Below, piece by piece: positions 27,152 through 34,838 of a DNA stretch of 49,194 nt. The DNA lies in NCBI GenBank assembly GCA_021108335.1, contig JAIORC010000132.1:1-49194 (forward strand), in the 5' to 3' direction. Both the position numbers and the translations under genes were made by a program. This stretch comes from Phycisphaerae bacterium (GTDB taxonomy: Bacteria > Planctomycetota > Phycisphaerae > SM23-33). Below the pieces are notes generated by a model. It was not told the DNA's origin and did no database searches. It saw only the letters and a list, made by a program, of their open reading frames with translations. Within the stretch, counting starts at the first letter, position 1. Every line of letters starts with the position of its first letter.

Positions 27152-28516
27152 TTACAGCGTCGCGGCGATTTCTTCCAGGACAGTCAGCCCTTCGCGTAGG
27201 GCGTCTTCGGTAATTGTCAGCGGCGGATTGATTTTTATCGCACAGCCGCCCACGCCGACCGGGGCGAAAAGCATCACGCCGCGCCGGACCGCCTGGTCTA
27301 CCATCTCCCATGCGAAGTCGGGTTCCGGCTCGGTCGTGCCGGGCTTGGTAAACTGAATCGCGCCAACCAGGCCCGTTACCTTCCACGTGCCGATTTTCCC
27401 GCCGGAGGCCTTGGCGATACGCCCGCAACCCTCAGCCAGCACCGGTTCCAGCTTCGCGGCGTTTTCGATCAGGCCCTGACTTTCGATAATCTCGATATTG
27501 GCAAGAGCTGCCGCCGAGCAGATCGGGTTTGCCGAGTGTGTGCTGGTCATTTCGCCGGGGCCATACATGCTCATCAGTTCTTCGGTGCCCAGCGTCGCCG
27601 ATACCGGCATGCCGCCGGATAGGCCTTTGCCACAGGCTACGAGGTCGGGCACGATTCCATAATGCATGAAGCCGAAGAGTTTGCCCGTCCGCCCGAAGCC
27701 AGCCTGTACTTCGTCGAAAATCAGCACCGCCTTGTGGGCATCGCACCACTTACGCAGGGACTGGGCGTACTCCGCGGGCATGAGCGTAGCGTTGCAGCCC
27801 TGGTACGTCTCGCTCATCACGCCGCAGACGTTGTCGGGATTGATGCCCTTGGCTGCCAGCGTTTTCTCGAACACCTCGAAGCTGGTGTCCTCCTGCCGAA
27901 AGCCATCGGGGTAAGGCACCTGGACAAAACGCGGGTCCTCGCCGCCGATCCAGCTCTTAAGCGCCGGCGAACCGCCAGCCAGTTGCGAACCCATCGTCCT
28001 GCCGTGAAACGCGTTTTCGAACGTAACGAGAATGTTCTTCTCGGCTCCACCGACCTGCATGCCCTTGGTGCGGGCCAGCTTTATGCAGCATTCGGTAGCC
28101 TCGGCGCCGGTGCTCTGCAGGAAGACCCGCTTCAGCGGCGCCGGCAGAATCGACGTGAGTTTTTCGACCAGTTTCAGGCGGATTTTCGTCGGGAAGCAGT
28201 ACGCGTGATACATACCAGACCCGGCCATCTCCTGGATAGCCTTTATAATCTCAGGCCGCCCGTGCCCCGACGAAGTAACCAGCACACCAGCGGAAAAATC
28301 CAGCCATGTGTTGCCGTACGGGTCGGAGATCGTGCAATCGTCGCCGTGATCCCAGACAATCGACGGCTGGCCGCCCATGCTTCGCGGCTCCAGGTCGCGC
28401 AGTTTTTTCAGCATCTCGATGGATTCCGGCACGGGAATCGGCGTGCAGATGTTGCGATACTTCGTCTTTACGGGTGTGGTGTCTTCCGGTGTCAGCGGGA
28501 ATTCTTTCGTAGCCAT
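27152..28516 (-). CDS. Class III pyridoxal-phosphate aminotransferase (aspartate/GABA aminotransferase family)
   Basis: A fold-type I enzyme that moves an amino group between an omega-amine or amino acid and a 2-oxoacid. Motifs: DPYGNTWLDFSAGVLV (about 65-80), SSGHGRP, STGAEATECCIKLART near 125-140, the IFDEVQAGFGRTGKLFGF block with the PLP-ring aspartate near residue 265, and the Schiff-base lysine K297 in CGKGLSGG. The 454-residue length is usual. The ATG follows AAAGGTAAG. GABA, ornithine, beta-alanine or an amino sugar could be the substrate. It lies about 470 bases from a Gfo/Idh gene on the same strand, with a repeat cluster between, so shared transcription is doubtful. Confidence 0.92.
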   Translation of the reverse strand: MATKEFPLTPEDTTPVKTKYRNICTPIPVPESIEMLKKLRDLEPRSMGGQPSIVWDHGDDCTISDPYGNTWLDFSAGVLVTSSGHGRPEIIKAIQEMAGSGMYHAYCFPTKIRLKLVEKLTSILPAPLKRVFLQSTGAEATECCIKLARTKGMQVGGAEKNILVTFENAFHGRTMGSQLAGGSPALKSWIGGEDPRFVQVPYPDGFRQEDTSFEVFEKTLAAKGINPDNVCGVMSETYQGCNATLMPAEYAQSLRKWCDAHKAVLIFDEVQAGFGRTGKLFGFMHYGIVPDLVACGKGLSGGMPVSATLGTEELMSMYGPGEMTSTHSANPICSAAALANIEIIESQGLIENAAKLEPVLAEGCGRIAKASGGKIGTWKVTGLVGAIQFTKPGTTEPEPDFAWEMVDQAVRRGVMLFAPVGVGGCAIKINPPLTITEDALREGLTVLEEIAATL

Positions 28517-28597
28517 TTTAATTTACTTACCTTTCATTTCTTTTCATTTATGAGGATATTCAATTTTGAAACATTTTTAATAAATCAACAAATCCAG

Positions 28598-28970
28598 GGT
28601 GCCGTGGCGGGAGCGTCAGCGACAGCCACGATGTTACAATAGCAGTATAATTCTCAGGGCGCCTTCATGGCGACCCAGCCTTGCTCGCGGGGCGAAAAAC
28701 ACATGGTCCCCAGGGGACCATGCCACCCAAACCAAAACACAGGTTGCAAGCTGTGCAAATTCCCACGATACCGGGTGGCATGGTTAGCCCGCGTTTTTTG
28801 CGGGATAGCCATGAAAGATCGATTCACAATTTCTGCGACATCCCTTTCTCAAGACCACCCAACATACCATCCGCCGTCGTGTATCTATCTTTCCCCCAGG
28901 GGGCCACCCGACATTTTTTTCTGGGCCAATCATGGCGACCCCTGCGGTGTCGCCATGCCACCCAAACCTG
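28598..28970. repeat. Repeat cluster upstream of the aminotransferase, including composite copy 2
   Basis: In order: GGGTGCCGTGGCGGGAGCGT hairpin, inverted (28598-28632); ACATGGTCCCCAGGGGACCA then GCCACCC (28702-28730); the long composite (28759-28940), whose inner hairpin is CCCCCAGGGGG instead of the CATGGCCATC type; and ATGGCGACCCCTGCGGTGTC (28932-28965 in full), identical to 2138-2162. The gap 28517-28982 has no gene. Confidence 0.7.
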
Positions 28971-28982
28971 TGCCGCCCAATC

Positions 28983-30233
28983 TTATTCGTATTCGCGGAA
29001 TCCGACGGTGTTCTGGTCGTAATCGATTTGCACTTCTCTGCCGCTGTTGAGAATGCTCATGCGGGCAGCCTCGACTACCAGTTCGTTGTAACTGCTGTTG
29101 GCTGGCGTAGCCATGATGCCTTCGTCGTCGAACCGCTTGATAAGCTGCTGCCGCTCGGCTAAGTCCGGTATCGCCGCAGCCTCGCAGCAGGCGCGGATGA
29201 TGTACTCGGCACTGCGATGCCCATAGCCGATGGGCACAAGGCCTTCGCCGCCCTGGGCGATCATCTGGAAGTAGTCGGGGTTCGGTTCGGCGTAGATCGT
29301 ATCGCCCGGCTCGTCGCCGGCGGAGTTGTAGCTGGCTTTGACGCCCCGATACTGGTCGGAATGCACCAGCAGCGTCGCGTCGTTGTCGCCCTGTGCCCAC
29401 ATGGCCAGCCCCTGCGCGTTGCCGCCGGCGGCACCATCGGGATAGCCGATCGCGTCGGCTACGCTCAGGCAGGCGCCGTTTTCCCAGATCACCCGCCCGT
29501 CGGTCCACAGGAAGCCCTCCCGGCCGTTGGGGTACTTATCTTTGATGCCGTAAACGCTGACGGCGACGGGCTTTAAGCCGGTAACGAACGCGATGAGGTC
29601 TACGTAATGACAGCCGACGTAGGTGAACATGTCGCTGTTTTGACAGGTGCACCAATTCTGGAAGTTCGAATCGCGATAGTAATACGGTTCGATCATCTGT
29701 GCCTGGGCAAGGCGGAATTCGCCGAGCTTGCCGTCGCGGTAGGCCTTGCGGGCCATCAGGTTGCGGTAGTCGAATCGCTTGTGATACTCCACGCCGACCA
29801 CGACTCCTTGCTCGAGTGCCAGTGCGGCGATTTCCTCAGCCTGTGCGTGTTTCTGCACGAGCGGCTTTACGATGCACACGTGCAGGCCTTGCTCGACGGC
29901 TTCTTTGAGTATGGGGTAGTGCAGTTGATCCGGCACGGCGATAACCGCGATGCTACCGGGGCCGGCAGCCGCGAAAACGTCCTTGTAAATGTCCGGGAAT
30001 TTCTCATCCGCAGCCACCTTCGCCGGATCGGGATGTGGGGTGAAATCCTGGGAAGGGAAGGCGTTGCGTAACGCGGCGTCTTCCTGCAATTCCTTCAGCG
30101 GCGGCGTGTCGAGCGCGCAAATGTGGATGTCGCCCAACAGCCCCTCGCGCTGAAGCTGATAGACACTCGGCAGTAACTGAACACGCGTAATCATTCCGCC
30201 GCCGACGATACAGACCTGTGGTTTTGCACTCAT
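28983..30233 (-). CDS. Gfo/Idh/MocA family oxidoreductase, divergent EKP motif
   Basis: The 416-residue protein has the Rossmann start VCIVGGGMITRVQLLPS (residues 7-23) and the two-domain layout of the family. In place of the usual EKP it has VKP (HVCIVKPLVQ): the lysine that contacts the substrate hydroxyl is kept and the glutamate is lost. A GVEYHKRFDYRN stretch and GCHYVDLIAFVTG follow, as in related proteins acting on sugars or inositols. It is longer than the 340-370 residue norm. The ATG lies 11 bases behind the stop of the GntR regulator, so the pair is cotranscribed, and the regulator probably controls it. Substrate unknown. Confidence 0.88.
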   Translation of the reverse strand: MSAKPQVCIVGGGMITRVQLLPSVYQLQREGLLGDIHICALDTPPLKELQEDAALRNAFPSQDFTPHPDPAKVAADEKFPDIYKDVFAAAGPGSIAVIAVPDQLHYPILKEAVEQGLHVCIVKPLVQKHAQAEEIAALALEQGVVVGVEYHKRFDYRNLMARKAYRDGKLGEFRLAQAQMIEPYYYRDSNFQNWCTCQNSDMFTYVGCHYVDLIAFVTGLKPVAVSVYGIKDKYPNGREGFLWTDGRVIWENGACLSVADAIGYPDGAAGGNAQGLAMWAQGDNDATLLVHSDQYRGVKASYNSAGDEPGDTIYAEPNPDYFQMIAQGGEGLVPIGYGHRSAEYIIRACCEAAAIPDLAERQQLIKRFDDEGIMATPANSSYNELVVEAARMSILNSGREVQIDYDQNTVGFREYE

Positions 30234-30244
30234 GATAATCTCTC

Positions 30245-30943
30245 TTATTTTCCTTTTCCGGGAGTCGGTTTACCGGGTTTTCCGGTGTACTTTTTCAATT
30301 GATCCAGATGTCGCGACAATATTCTGCGGCTGGCTGGGGCGTTTGCGTTTTCCACCGCCGCCAGCAGCTTGCGGTGAGCCTCGATGGCAAGCCGCTCGTC
30401 TTCTTCCCGTCCGCTGGTGAAAACCGACGAGAACATATGATATTCGTAAATCGCCTCGAAAGCGGTCGCCAGCACCATATTCCCGCCGGCCCGAACCAGC
30501 ACCTGGTGAAACTGCGTATCGAACTTCAGAAATTCCGGCAAATCATCGACGGCGGCAGCCATCTTTTCAATCAGACCCGCCAGATTTTTCCGTTGCGCCG
30601 CCGTAATTCGCTTACAGGCCAGCTCAACCGCAGCCAGCTCTATCGTCTTTCTGGCAAGGACTATATCGTCCAGGCTCACGTTGTCGAAATCCGGCGGCAG
30701 GACATTCTCGGGCAACTTCGCCAGCGTGAGGCTGCTGGCGTATATGCCGGAATTCGGCTTGATCGAAACCGCGCCCAGACTCGCGAGGTTCGAAAGCGCC
30801 TTTCGCAGCGTACCCCGGCTGACGCCAAACTGCCCGCACAAAACCCGCTCGGCGGGCAGCCTTTGGCCGTCGCTGTACGTGCCCGATGCGATCAGGGATA
30901 TTATCTCCTTGACTACGACATTGTGCAGGTGCTCCTTGGTCAT
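30245..30943 (-). CDS. GntR-family transcriptional regulator, FadR subgroup
   Basis: The 232-residue regulator has an N-terminal winged helix, with the recognition region RVLCGQFGVSRGTLRKALS at about 33-51 and the wing SIKPNSGIYAS. The C-terminal all-helical FCD domain has the usual metal/ligand histidines, seen as DTQFHQVLV near 139-147 and a later EAHRKLL (about 190). Such proteins are repressors released by organic acids or sugar acids. The gene is the first in an operon with a Gfo/Idh enzyme and divergent from a 2-hydroxyacid dehydrogenase/epimerase operon, so it most likely controls both directions. A dyad ACCA-TC-TGGT of the FadR type lies just upstream in its own promoter region. Confidence 0.92.
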   Translation of the reverse strand: MTKEHLHNVVVKEIISLIASGTYSDGQRLPAERVLCGQFGVSRGTLRKALSNLASLGAVSIKPNSGIYASSLTLAKLPENVLPPDFDNVSLDDIVLARKTIELAAVELACKRITAAQRKNLAGLIEKMAAAVDDLPEFLKFDTQFHQVLVRAGGNMVLATAFEAIYEYHMFSSVFTSGREEDERLAIEAHRKLLAAVENANAPASRRILSRHLDQLKKYTGKPGKPTPGKGK

Positions 30944-30979
30944 CTTCGCTCGCCGGATTGGTCTGTTTTGTGTACCATT

Positions 30980-31021
30980 ACCATCTGGTTTACTTTATAT
31001 ACCAATTTCCCGGATTGTCAA
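30980..31021 (-). promoter_or_regulatory. Promoter and candidate FadR-type operator of the GntR-Gfo operon
   Basis: Minus-strand TTGACA (31016-31021) and TATAAA (30994-30999) are 16 bases apart. Just downstream of the -10 is ACCAGATGGT (30980-30989), an inverted repeat with two central bases, the form bound by FadR-type regulators; TGGTATA nearby adds a possible half site. Autoregulation is inferred. Confidence 0.55.
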
Positions 31022-31028
31022 GAATAAA

Positions 31029-31080
31029 GGGAACTTCTAAAAATTGCTTTCGTAGCAGAAATGAATTTTTAGAGGTTCCC
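31029..31080. repeat. Long imperfect hairpin in the divergent promoter region
   Basis: Arms GGGAACTTCTAAAAATT and AATTTTTAGAGGTTCCC pair over 17 positions with one G-U, with an inner small stem TTTC-GTAGCA-GAAA. It lies between the two divergent promoters. It is either a MITE remnant or a regulatory structure; there is no T tract after it on the plus strand. Confidence 0.6.
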
Positions 31081-31115
31081 TGCATCCCGAAGGCCCAAAT
31101 CGCAGTCGAGAAGCC

Positions 31116-31144
31116 TTGACTTTGCCCTCGTAGCCTGATAATTT
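31116..31144 (+). promoter_or_regulatory. Promoter of the 2-hydroxyacid dehydrogenase-epimerase operon
   Basis: TTGACT (31116-31121) and TAATTT (31139-31144) are 17 bases apart, with an extended -10 TGA directly before. It lies 84 bases upstream of ATG 31228. Confidence 0.55.
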
Positions 31145-31227
31145 CCCTGTTTCAATTGCCTCCCAATCGGGTTTGCCGAAAACGTTAGGGGAGGATACGA
31201 CAAAAACAATCTGGAGATTAAGATTAT

Positions 31228-32223
31228 ATGACCAAGGGACTTTACATTCTCGGCGAGAAGGCATATCCGCTCATCTACGGCGAGGAGGAGCGCAAACGGA
31301 TCGCCAAGCACGTGGATATTTACGCCGAACCGCAAACGGCTGAATCCGTCCAGCAGGATATGTCCATTCTGGCCGACGTGGAGGTTATTTTCTCCGGCTG
31401 GGGCGGGCCTCACGTAGACGCCGAATTTCTTGCGGCTGCGAAGAATCTCAAAGCCGTGTTCTATGGGGCCGGTTCCGTTCGCGGAATCGTCTCGGACGCG
31501 TTCTGGCAGCAGGGCCTCCAAATAACCAGCGCCGCATCGGCCAATGCCGTACCGGTTGCCGAGTACACGATTTCACAAATTCTCTTCTCGCTGAAGCGGG
31601 GTTGGCAGCAGGTAAGCAACCTCCGCCAAAATGGCCCGGAGGCCTGGAAACATCTTCCCATGCCTGGAGCCTTCGGCACGAAGGTGGGGATTGTTTCGCT
31701 CGGCGTGATTGCCCGGATCGTCTGCGAGAAACTCGCGGCGTATGACGTACAGATACTCGCGTATGATCCGTTTGCCGACAACCTTGTATTCGAGCAATTG
31801 GGCGCTGAACGGTGCAGCCTCGAAGAATTGTTCGCACAGGCCGATGTCGTCAGCCTGCACGCGCCGAACCTGCCGGAAACCCACGGCATGATTACCGGCG
31901 AACTTTTCGCCTCGATGAAAGAAAACACCACGTTTATCAACACCGCGCGCGGCGCTATCGTGAATGAAGCAGAAATGATCGATGTATTGACTAAACGGCC
32001 TGACATTGGGGCGATACTGGACGTAACATTTCCAGAACCGCCGGTAGCCGATTCGCCTCTTTACACGTTGCCGAATGTAGTCCTCACGCCGCATATCGCC
32101 GGATCGGTAGAAGCCGAATGCCGCAGAATGGGACAATACATGGCCCAGGAACTGGAGCGATATCTCTCCAACCAGCCACTTAAATGGGGTATTACCCGAA
32201 AACAATTTCAGACCATGGCTTAA
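31228..32223 (+). CDS. D-isomer-specific 2-hydroxyacid dehydrogenase
   Basis: NAD-dependent oxidation of a 2-hydroxyacid or reduction of a 2-oxoacid. The Rossmann motif is unusual, VGIVSLGVIAR near residue 153, with Ser and Leu replacing part of the normal GxGxxG. The catalytic triad is complete: R241 (NTARGAI), E270 (FPEPP) and H289 (TPHIAG). The 331-residue length is normal. No ACT domain is present, so this is not a classical serine-pathway SerA. It is the first gene of an operon with a TIM-barrel epimerase 30 bases behind, divergent from a GntR regulator. A sugar-acid or glyoxylate/hydroxypyruvate role is likely but not proven. Confidence 0.9.
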   Translation: MTKGLYILGEKAYPLIYGEEERKRIAKHVDIYAEPQTAESVQQDMSILADVEVIFSGWGGPHVDAEFLAAAKNLKAVFYGAGSVRGIVSDAFWQQGLQITSAASANAVPVAEYTISQILFSLKRGWQQVSNLRQNGPEAWKHLPMPGAFGTKVGIVSLGVIARIVCEKLAAYDVQILAYDPFADNLVFEQLGAERCSLEELFAQADVVSLHAPNLPETHGMITGELFASMKENTTFINTARGAIVNEAEMIDVLTKRPDIGAILDVTFPEPPVADSPLYTLPNVVLTPHIAGSVEAECRRMGQYMAQELERYLSNQPLKWGITRKQFQTMA

Positions 32224-32253
32224 TAAATGGCTTGAAGATAAGGAATATTTGAC

Positions 32254-33009
32254 ATGATTCAAGGCGGTTTGGTTTCCATTACGTTTCGTAAGCTTACTCC
32301 GAAGGAAGTTGTCGATCTGGTCAGCCAGGCCGGGCTGGTCGGTATTGAATGGGGCGGAGACATCCACGTACCGCACGGCGACATAGCCGCCGCCGGCGAG
32401 GCCCGCCGCATGACCGAAGATGCCGGCTTGAAAGTAGCCGCCTACGGGTCGTACTATAAGATCGGGCGCGATGACCCTGAAAAATTCGCAGCCGTGCTGG
32501 ATACCGCGGTGGAATTGGGAACGACGAAAATCCGCGTCTGGGTCGGCAACGCTTCCGCCGAAGTCGACGACGCATACCGCAAGCAGGCCGCCGACGACTG
32601 CCGGCAAATCGCAGCCATGGCCGCCGAAGCAAACGTGGAAATCGTCAGCGAGTGGCACACCAATACATTGACGGACACGAACGACTCGTCAAAGGCGCTG
32701 TTTGACGCTATCGGACACGAAAATTTCCGAACCTACTGGCAGCCGATAGGCACAACGTTCGAGGAGAACATAGCCGGGCTGGACGTAGCCTTCGACCGCC
32801 TGTCGGGGCTGCACGTTTATCACTGGGCGAATAATCAAAAGTTGGCGCTGGCGGAAGGCAAAGACCTCTGGCTACCGTATCTCGCCCGAGCCGCCCAAGC
32901 CGGCGATATGTTCGCACTGCTGGAATTCGTACGAGACGACGACCCCGCCGCCTTCCTCAAAGACGCCGAAACTCTCCGCCAATGGCTGGACGAAATCAAC
33001 CAGAAATAA
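32254..33009 (+). CDS. Sugar phosphate isomerase/epimerase, TIM barrel
   Basis: A 251-residue xylose-isomerase-like TIM barrel. It has the typical early strand GIEWGGDIHVPHGD (about 29-42), a metal-side stretch IVSEWHTNTLTD (about 130-141), NFRTYWQP and HVYHW. Only about 35% of positions resemble the other epimerase at 3595-4488, judging by eye, so they are different subfamilies. The ATG follows AAGGAATA and lies 30 bases behind the hydroxyacid dehydrogenase stop, so they are cotranscribed. Together with the divergent Gfo/Idh gene this gives one oxidoreductase, one dehydrogenase and one epimerase under a likely common regulator. Confidence 0.88.
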   Translation: MIQGGLVSITFRKLTPKEVVDLVSQAGLVGIEWGGDIHVPHGDIAAAGEARRMTEDAGLKVAAYGSYYKIGRDDPEKFAAVLDTAVELGTTKIRVWVGNASAEVDDAYRKQAADDCRQIAAMAAEANVEIVSEWHTNTLTDTNDSSKALFDAIGHENFRTYWQPIGTTFEENIAGLDVAFDRLSGLHVYHWANNQKLALAEGKDLWLPYLARAAQAGDMFALLEFVRDDDPAAFLKDAETLRQWLDEINQK

Positions 33010-33102
33010 TGGCTGCAGTTCCTGTTATTGCCGCCATGCCTCGGATTGTCCATGCCGGGCTGGGGATTGCATCAGCAGAGCGAATAGTGTATGAGGTGAA
33101 CT

Positions 33103-34221
33103 ATGGCTCCTGTTTATTATCATAAAGAAGGATTCCCACCCCGGGACATTGACTGGGCGCGTCTGGTTCCGTTGATTGGCCCGGCGAGTATGGCGTTGGC
33201 TCGATATGATGGATTACTCTCGGCGGTTCCCAATGCGTATGTGTTATTGAGTCCGTTGACAACCCAGGAAGCGGTGCTTTCCAGCCGAATCGAGGGTACG
33301 CAGGCGGCACTGAGCGAAGTTCTGGAATTCGATGCTGGCTTGTTTTCGGAAGCGGAGAATCCCGAGCGTGCCAAGGACATTCAGGAAGTGCGCAACTACC
33401 GCAACGCCATGAATCGAGCACTGGAGTTGTTGGAAGAATTTCCCATTTGCCAGCATGTTATCAAAAAGGCCCATCAAGTATTGATGTCCGGCGTTCGCGG
33501 CCAGAATCGCTCACCGGGTGAATACAGGCGGATACAGAACTGGATCGGCCCCTATGGCTGCACGGAGGCCGAGGCCCGGTTTATTCCGGTTAATTCGGCT
33601 GACCTTCCAAACGCAATTAGCCAATGGGAACGCTTCGTTCATACCGAGTATCAGGATAAACTGGTTCAACTGGCAATTTTGCACGCGGAATTTGAAGCCC
33701 TGCATCCATTTTTGGACGGTAACGGCCGACTTGGCCGAATGCTGATTCCGTTGTTCCTCTTCAAGACCGGCTTGCTTTCCAGCCCGGCTTTTTATATCAG
33801 TGCCTATTTCGAGCGCGATCGGAATGGATATTATGACAACCTGCTGGAAGTATCCCGTAGCGGCGACTGGACCAGTTGGTGCGAATATTTCCTGAAGTCT
33901 GTTGCGCAACAGGCCAATGAAAACGCAGCCAAAGCCAAAGAAATTCTTACTCTTCATGATAAGACGCTACGTCAGATTGCCGATCTGACAGTATCAAAAT
34001 CGGTGATTGATGCTGTAGATTTTATTTGTCAATGGCCGATTTTCCAAGGTTCCGATTTTGTGGCAAATCCGAAAATACGAAAACAAACCGCCAGGCGAAT
34101 CCTTAACCTCATGAAAGACAAGGGATTACTGGTGGAATTGAGACCCTCAAGCGGCCGCAGGCCAGGTATTTATGGTTTTCGCGACCTGTTGAATATCGTG
34201 GAAGGGCATGAAGTATTTTGA
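33103..34221 (+). CDS. Class II Fic domain protein (AMP transferase-like)
   Basis: Fic proteins usually transfer AMP from ATP to a protein hydroxyl. The active-site loop is complete: HPFLDGNGRLGR beginning at H201. The inhibitory motif S60-S-R-I-E64-G65 (SxxxEG) lies N-terminal to the core, which defines class II. The N-terminal part matches the Fic/DOC N-terminal domain (PPRDIDWARLVPLIGPASMA), and the C-terminal 90 residues look like a winged helix (ARRILNLMKDKGLLVELRPS), probably DNA binding. The 372-residue length is normal. The ATG is behind GAGGTGAACT. No antitoxin gene is adjacent, consistent with an in-cis inhibitory helix. A repeat-rich 600 bp gap follows. Confidence 0.93.
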   Translation: MAPVYYHKEGFPPRDIDWARLVPLIGPASMALARYDGLLSAVPNAYVLLSPLTTQEAVLSSRIEGTQAALSEVLEFDAGLFSEAENPERAKDIQEVRNYRNAMNRALELLEEFPICQHVIKKAHQVLMSGVRGQNRSPGEYRRIQNWIGPYGCTEAEARFIPVNSADLPNAISQWERFVHTEYQDKLVQLAILHAEFEALHPFLDGNGRLGRMLIPLFLFKTGLLSSPAFYISAYFERDRNGYYDNLLEVSRSGDWTSWCEYFLKSVAQQANENAAKAKEILTLHDKTLRQIADLTVSKSVIDAVDFICQWPIFQGSDFVANPKIRKQTARRILNLMKDKGLLVELRPSSGRRPGIYGFRDLLNIVEGHEVF

Positions 34222-34237
34222 TGCTAAGATATTAGCA

Positions 34238-34387
34238 ACAAGCTGTTTTGTGTGACATTTTCCCGGAATTTTGTCCGACAAACTGTTTTGTGATTCATTT
34301 TTCTGGAATTATGACACACAAGCCGTTTTGTGTGTCATTTGTGAACCACTATGAGTTGCTATGAACCGCTATGAGACACTATGAGAT
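34238..34387. repeat. 40 bp tandem repeat (3 units) followed by a 10 bp tandem repeat (4 units)
   Basis: ACAAGCTGTTTTGTGTGACA starts at 34238 and near copies start at 34278 (ACAAACTGTTTTGTG) and 34318 (ACAAGCCGTTTTGTG), exactly 40 bases apart. Directly behind, ACTATGAGTT, GCTATGAACC, GCTATGAGAC and ACTATGAGAT form four units with exact 10 base spacing (34348-34387), one helical turn each. The array lies 17 bases behind the Fic stop. Confidence 0.75.
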
Positions 34388-34689
34388 GGAACGCAAAAGC
34401 AGGCCCTTGGGCAAAATTATCCGTATGGGTCAAACAATATCGCTTAGTTGACAGTTAGTTGATTTGGGGCGACTTGCGGGCGTGCGGGGGCACGTTAGTC
34501 TCGGCATAGCAAGGGGTTACGAAGAAATCGTGGCAAAAACTCGCCAAAGGGTGGGGATAAATCGTCACCCCCCTTGAATTGGAGACGGCAGGCGGGATTC
34601 GGAATTGAATTCCTACTGGGGTACAATTTGTACCCCCTTGAAGTGTCCGAAAAAATCGGGCCGTTGAAATTAGTCTCAGCCGGTAGATT
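34388..34689. other. Gene-free stretch with a perfect 19 bp palindrome
   Basis: The palindrome GGGGTACAA-T-TTGTACCCC is at 34618-34636. The word ACCCCC(C)TTGAA occurs at 34567 and again at 34632, the second overlapping the palindrome. TTAGTTGA is repeated at 34443 and 34453. Two minus-strand frames of 78 and 92 codons (34455-34733) have no ribosome binding site or family features and I do not call them. It may be a mobile-element remnant. Confidence 0.4.
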
Positions 34690-34764
34690 ACGCAACTCGT
34701 TGCATGACAATTTTCCGGCACACCTTTCCACAATTCCTGTTATGCAGCAAGCTGCATAACCTAC
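34690..34764. repeat. Element G, decayed copy
   Basis: The right arm GTTATGCAGCAAGCTGCATA continues to CCTAC (34739-34764). The left arm CGCAACTCGTTGCATGACAA is decayed. The spacer TTTTCCGGCACACCTTTCC.. matches that of the complete copy at 40481-40566. Confidence 0.6.
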
Positions 34765-34780
34765 ACGTTGCCGGGAAAAT

Positions 34781-34813
34781 AAAACGCCCCCGGAATGAAC
34801 CCGAGGGCGTTTT
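34781..34813 (-). terminator. Rho-independent terminator of the HEAT protein gene
   Basis: AAAACGCCCCCGG and CCGAGGGCGTTTT form a 13 bp stem with one mismatch around AATGAA. On the minus strand it is followed by TTTTATTTT, 26 bases behind the stop at 34839. Confidence 0.8.
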
Positions 34814-34838
34814 GATCGCGTTATTTACTTATCTGCCA

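Noticed and set aside
34238-34387. CRISPR array
   Set aside because: The 40 bp units are adjacent and degenerate, without unique spacers, and no cas gene is present.
34455-34733. Small minus-strand frames of 92 and 78 codons
   Set aside because: No ribosome binding site, no domain, overlap with palindromes and element G.
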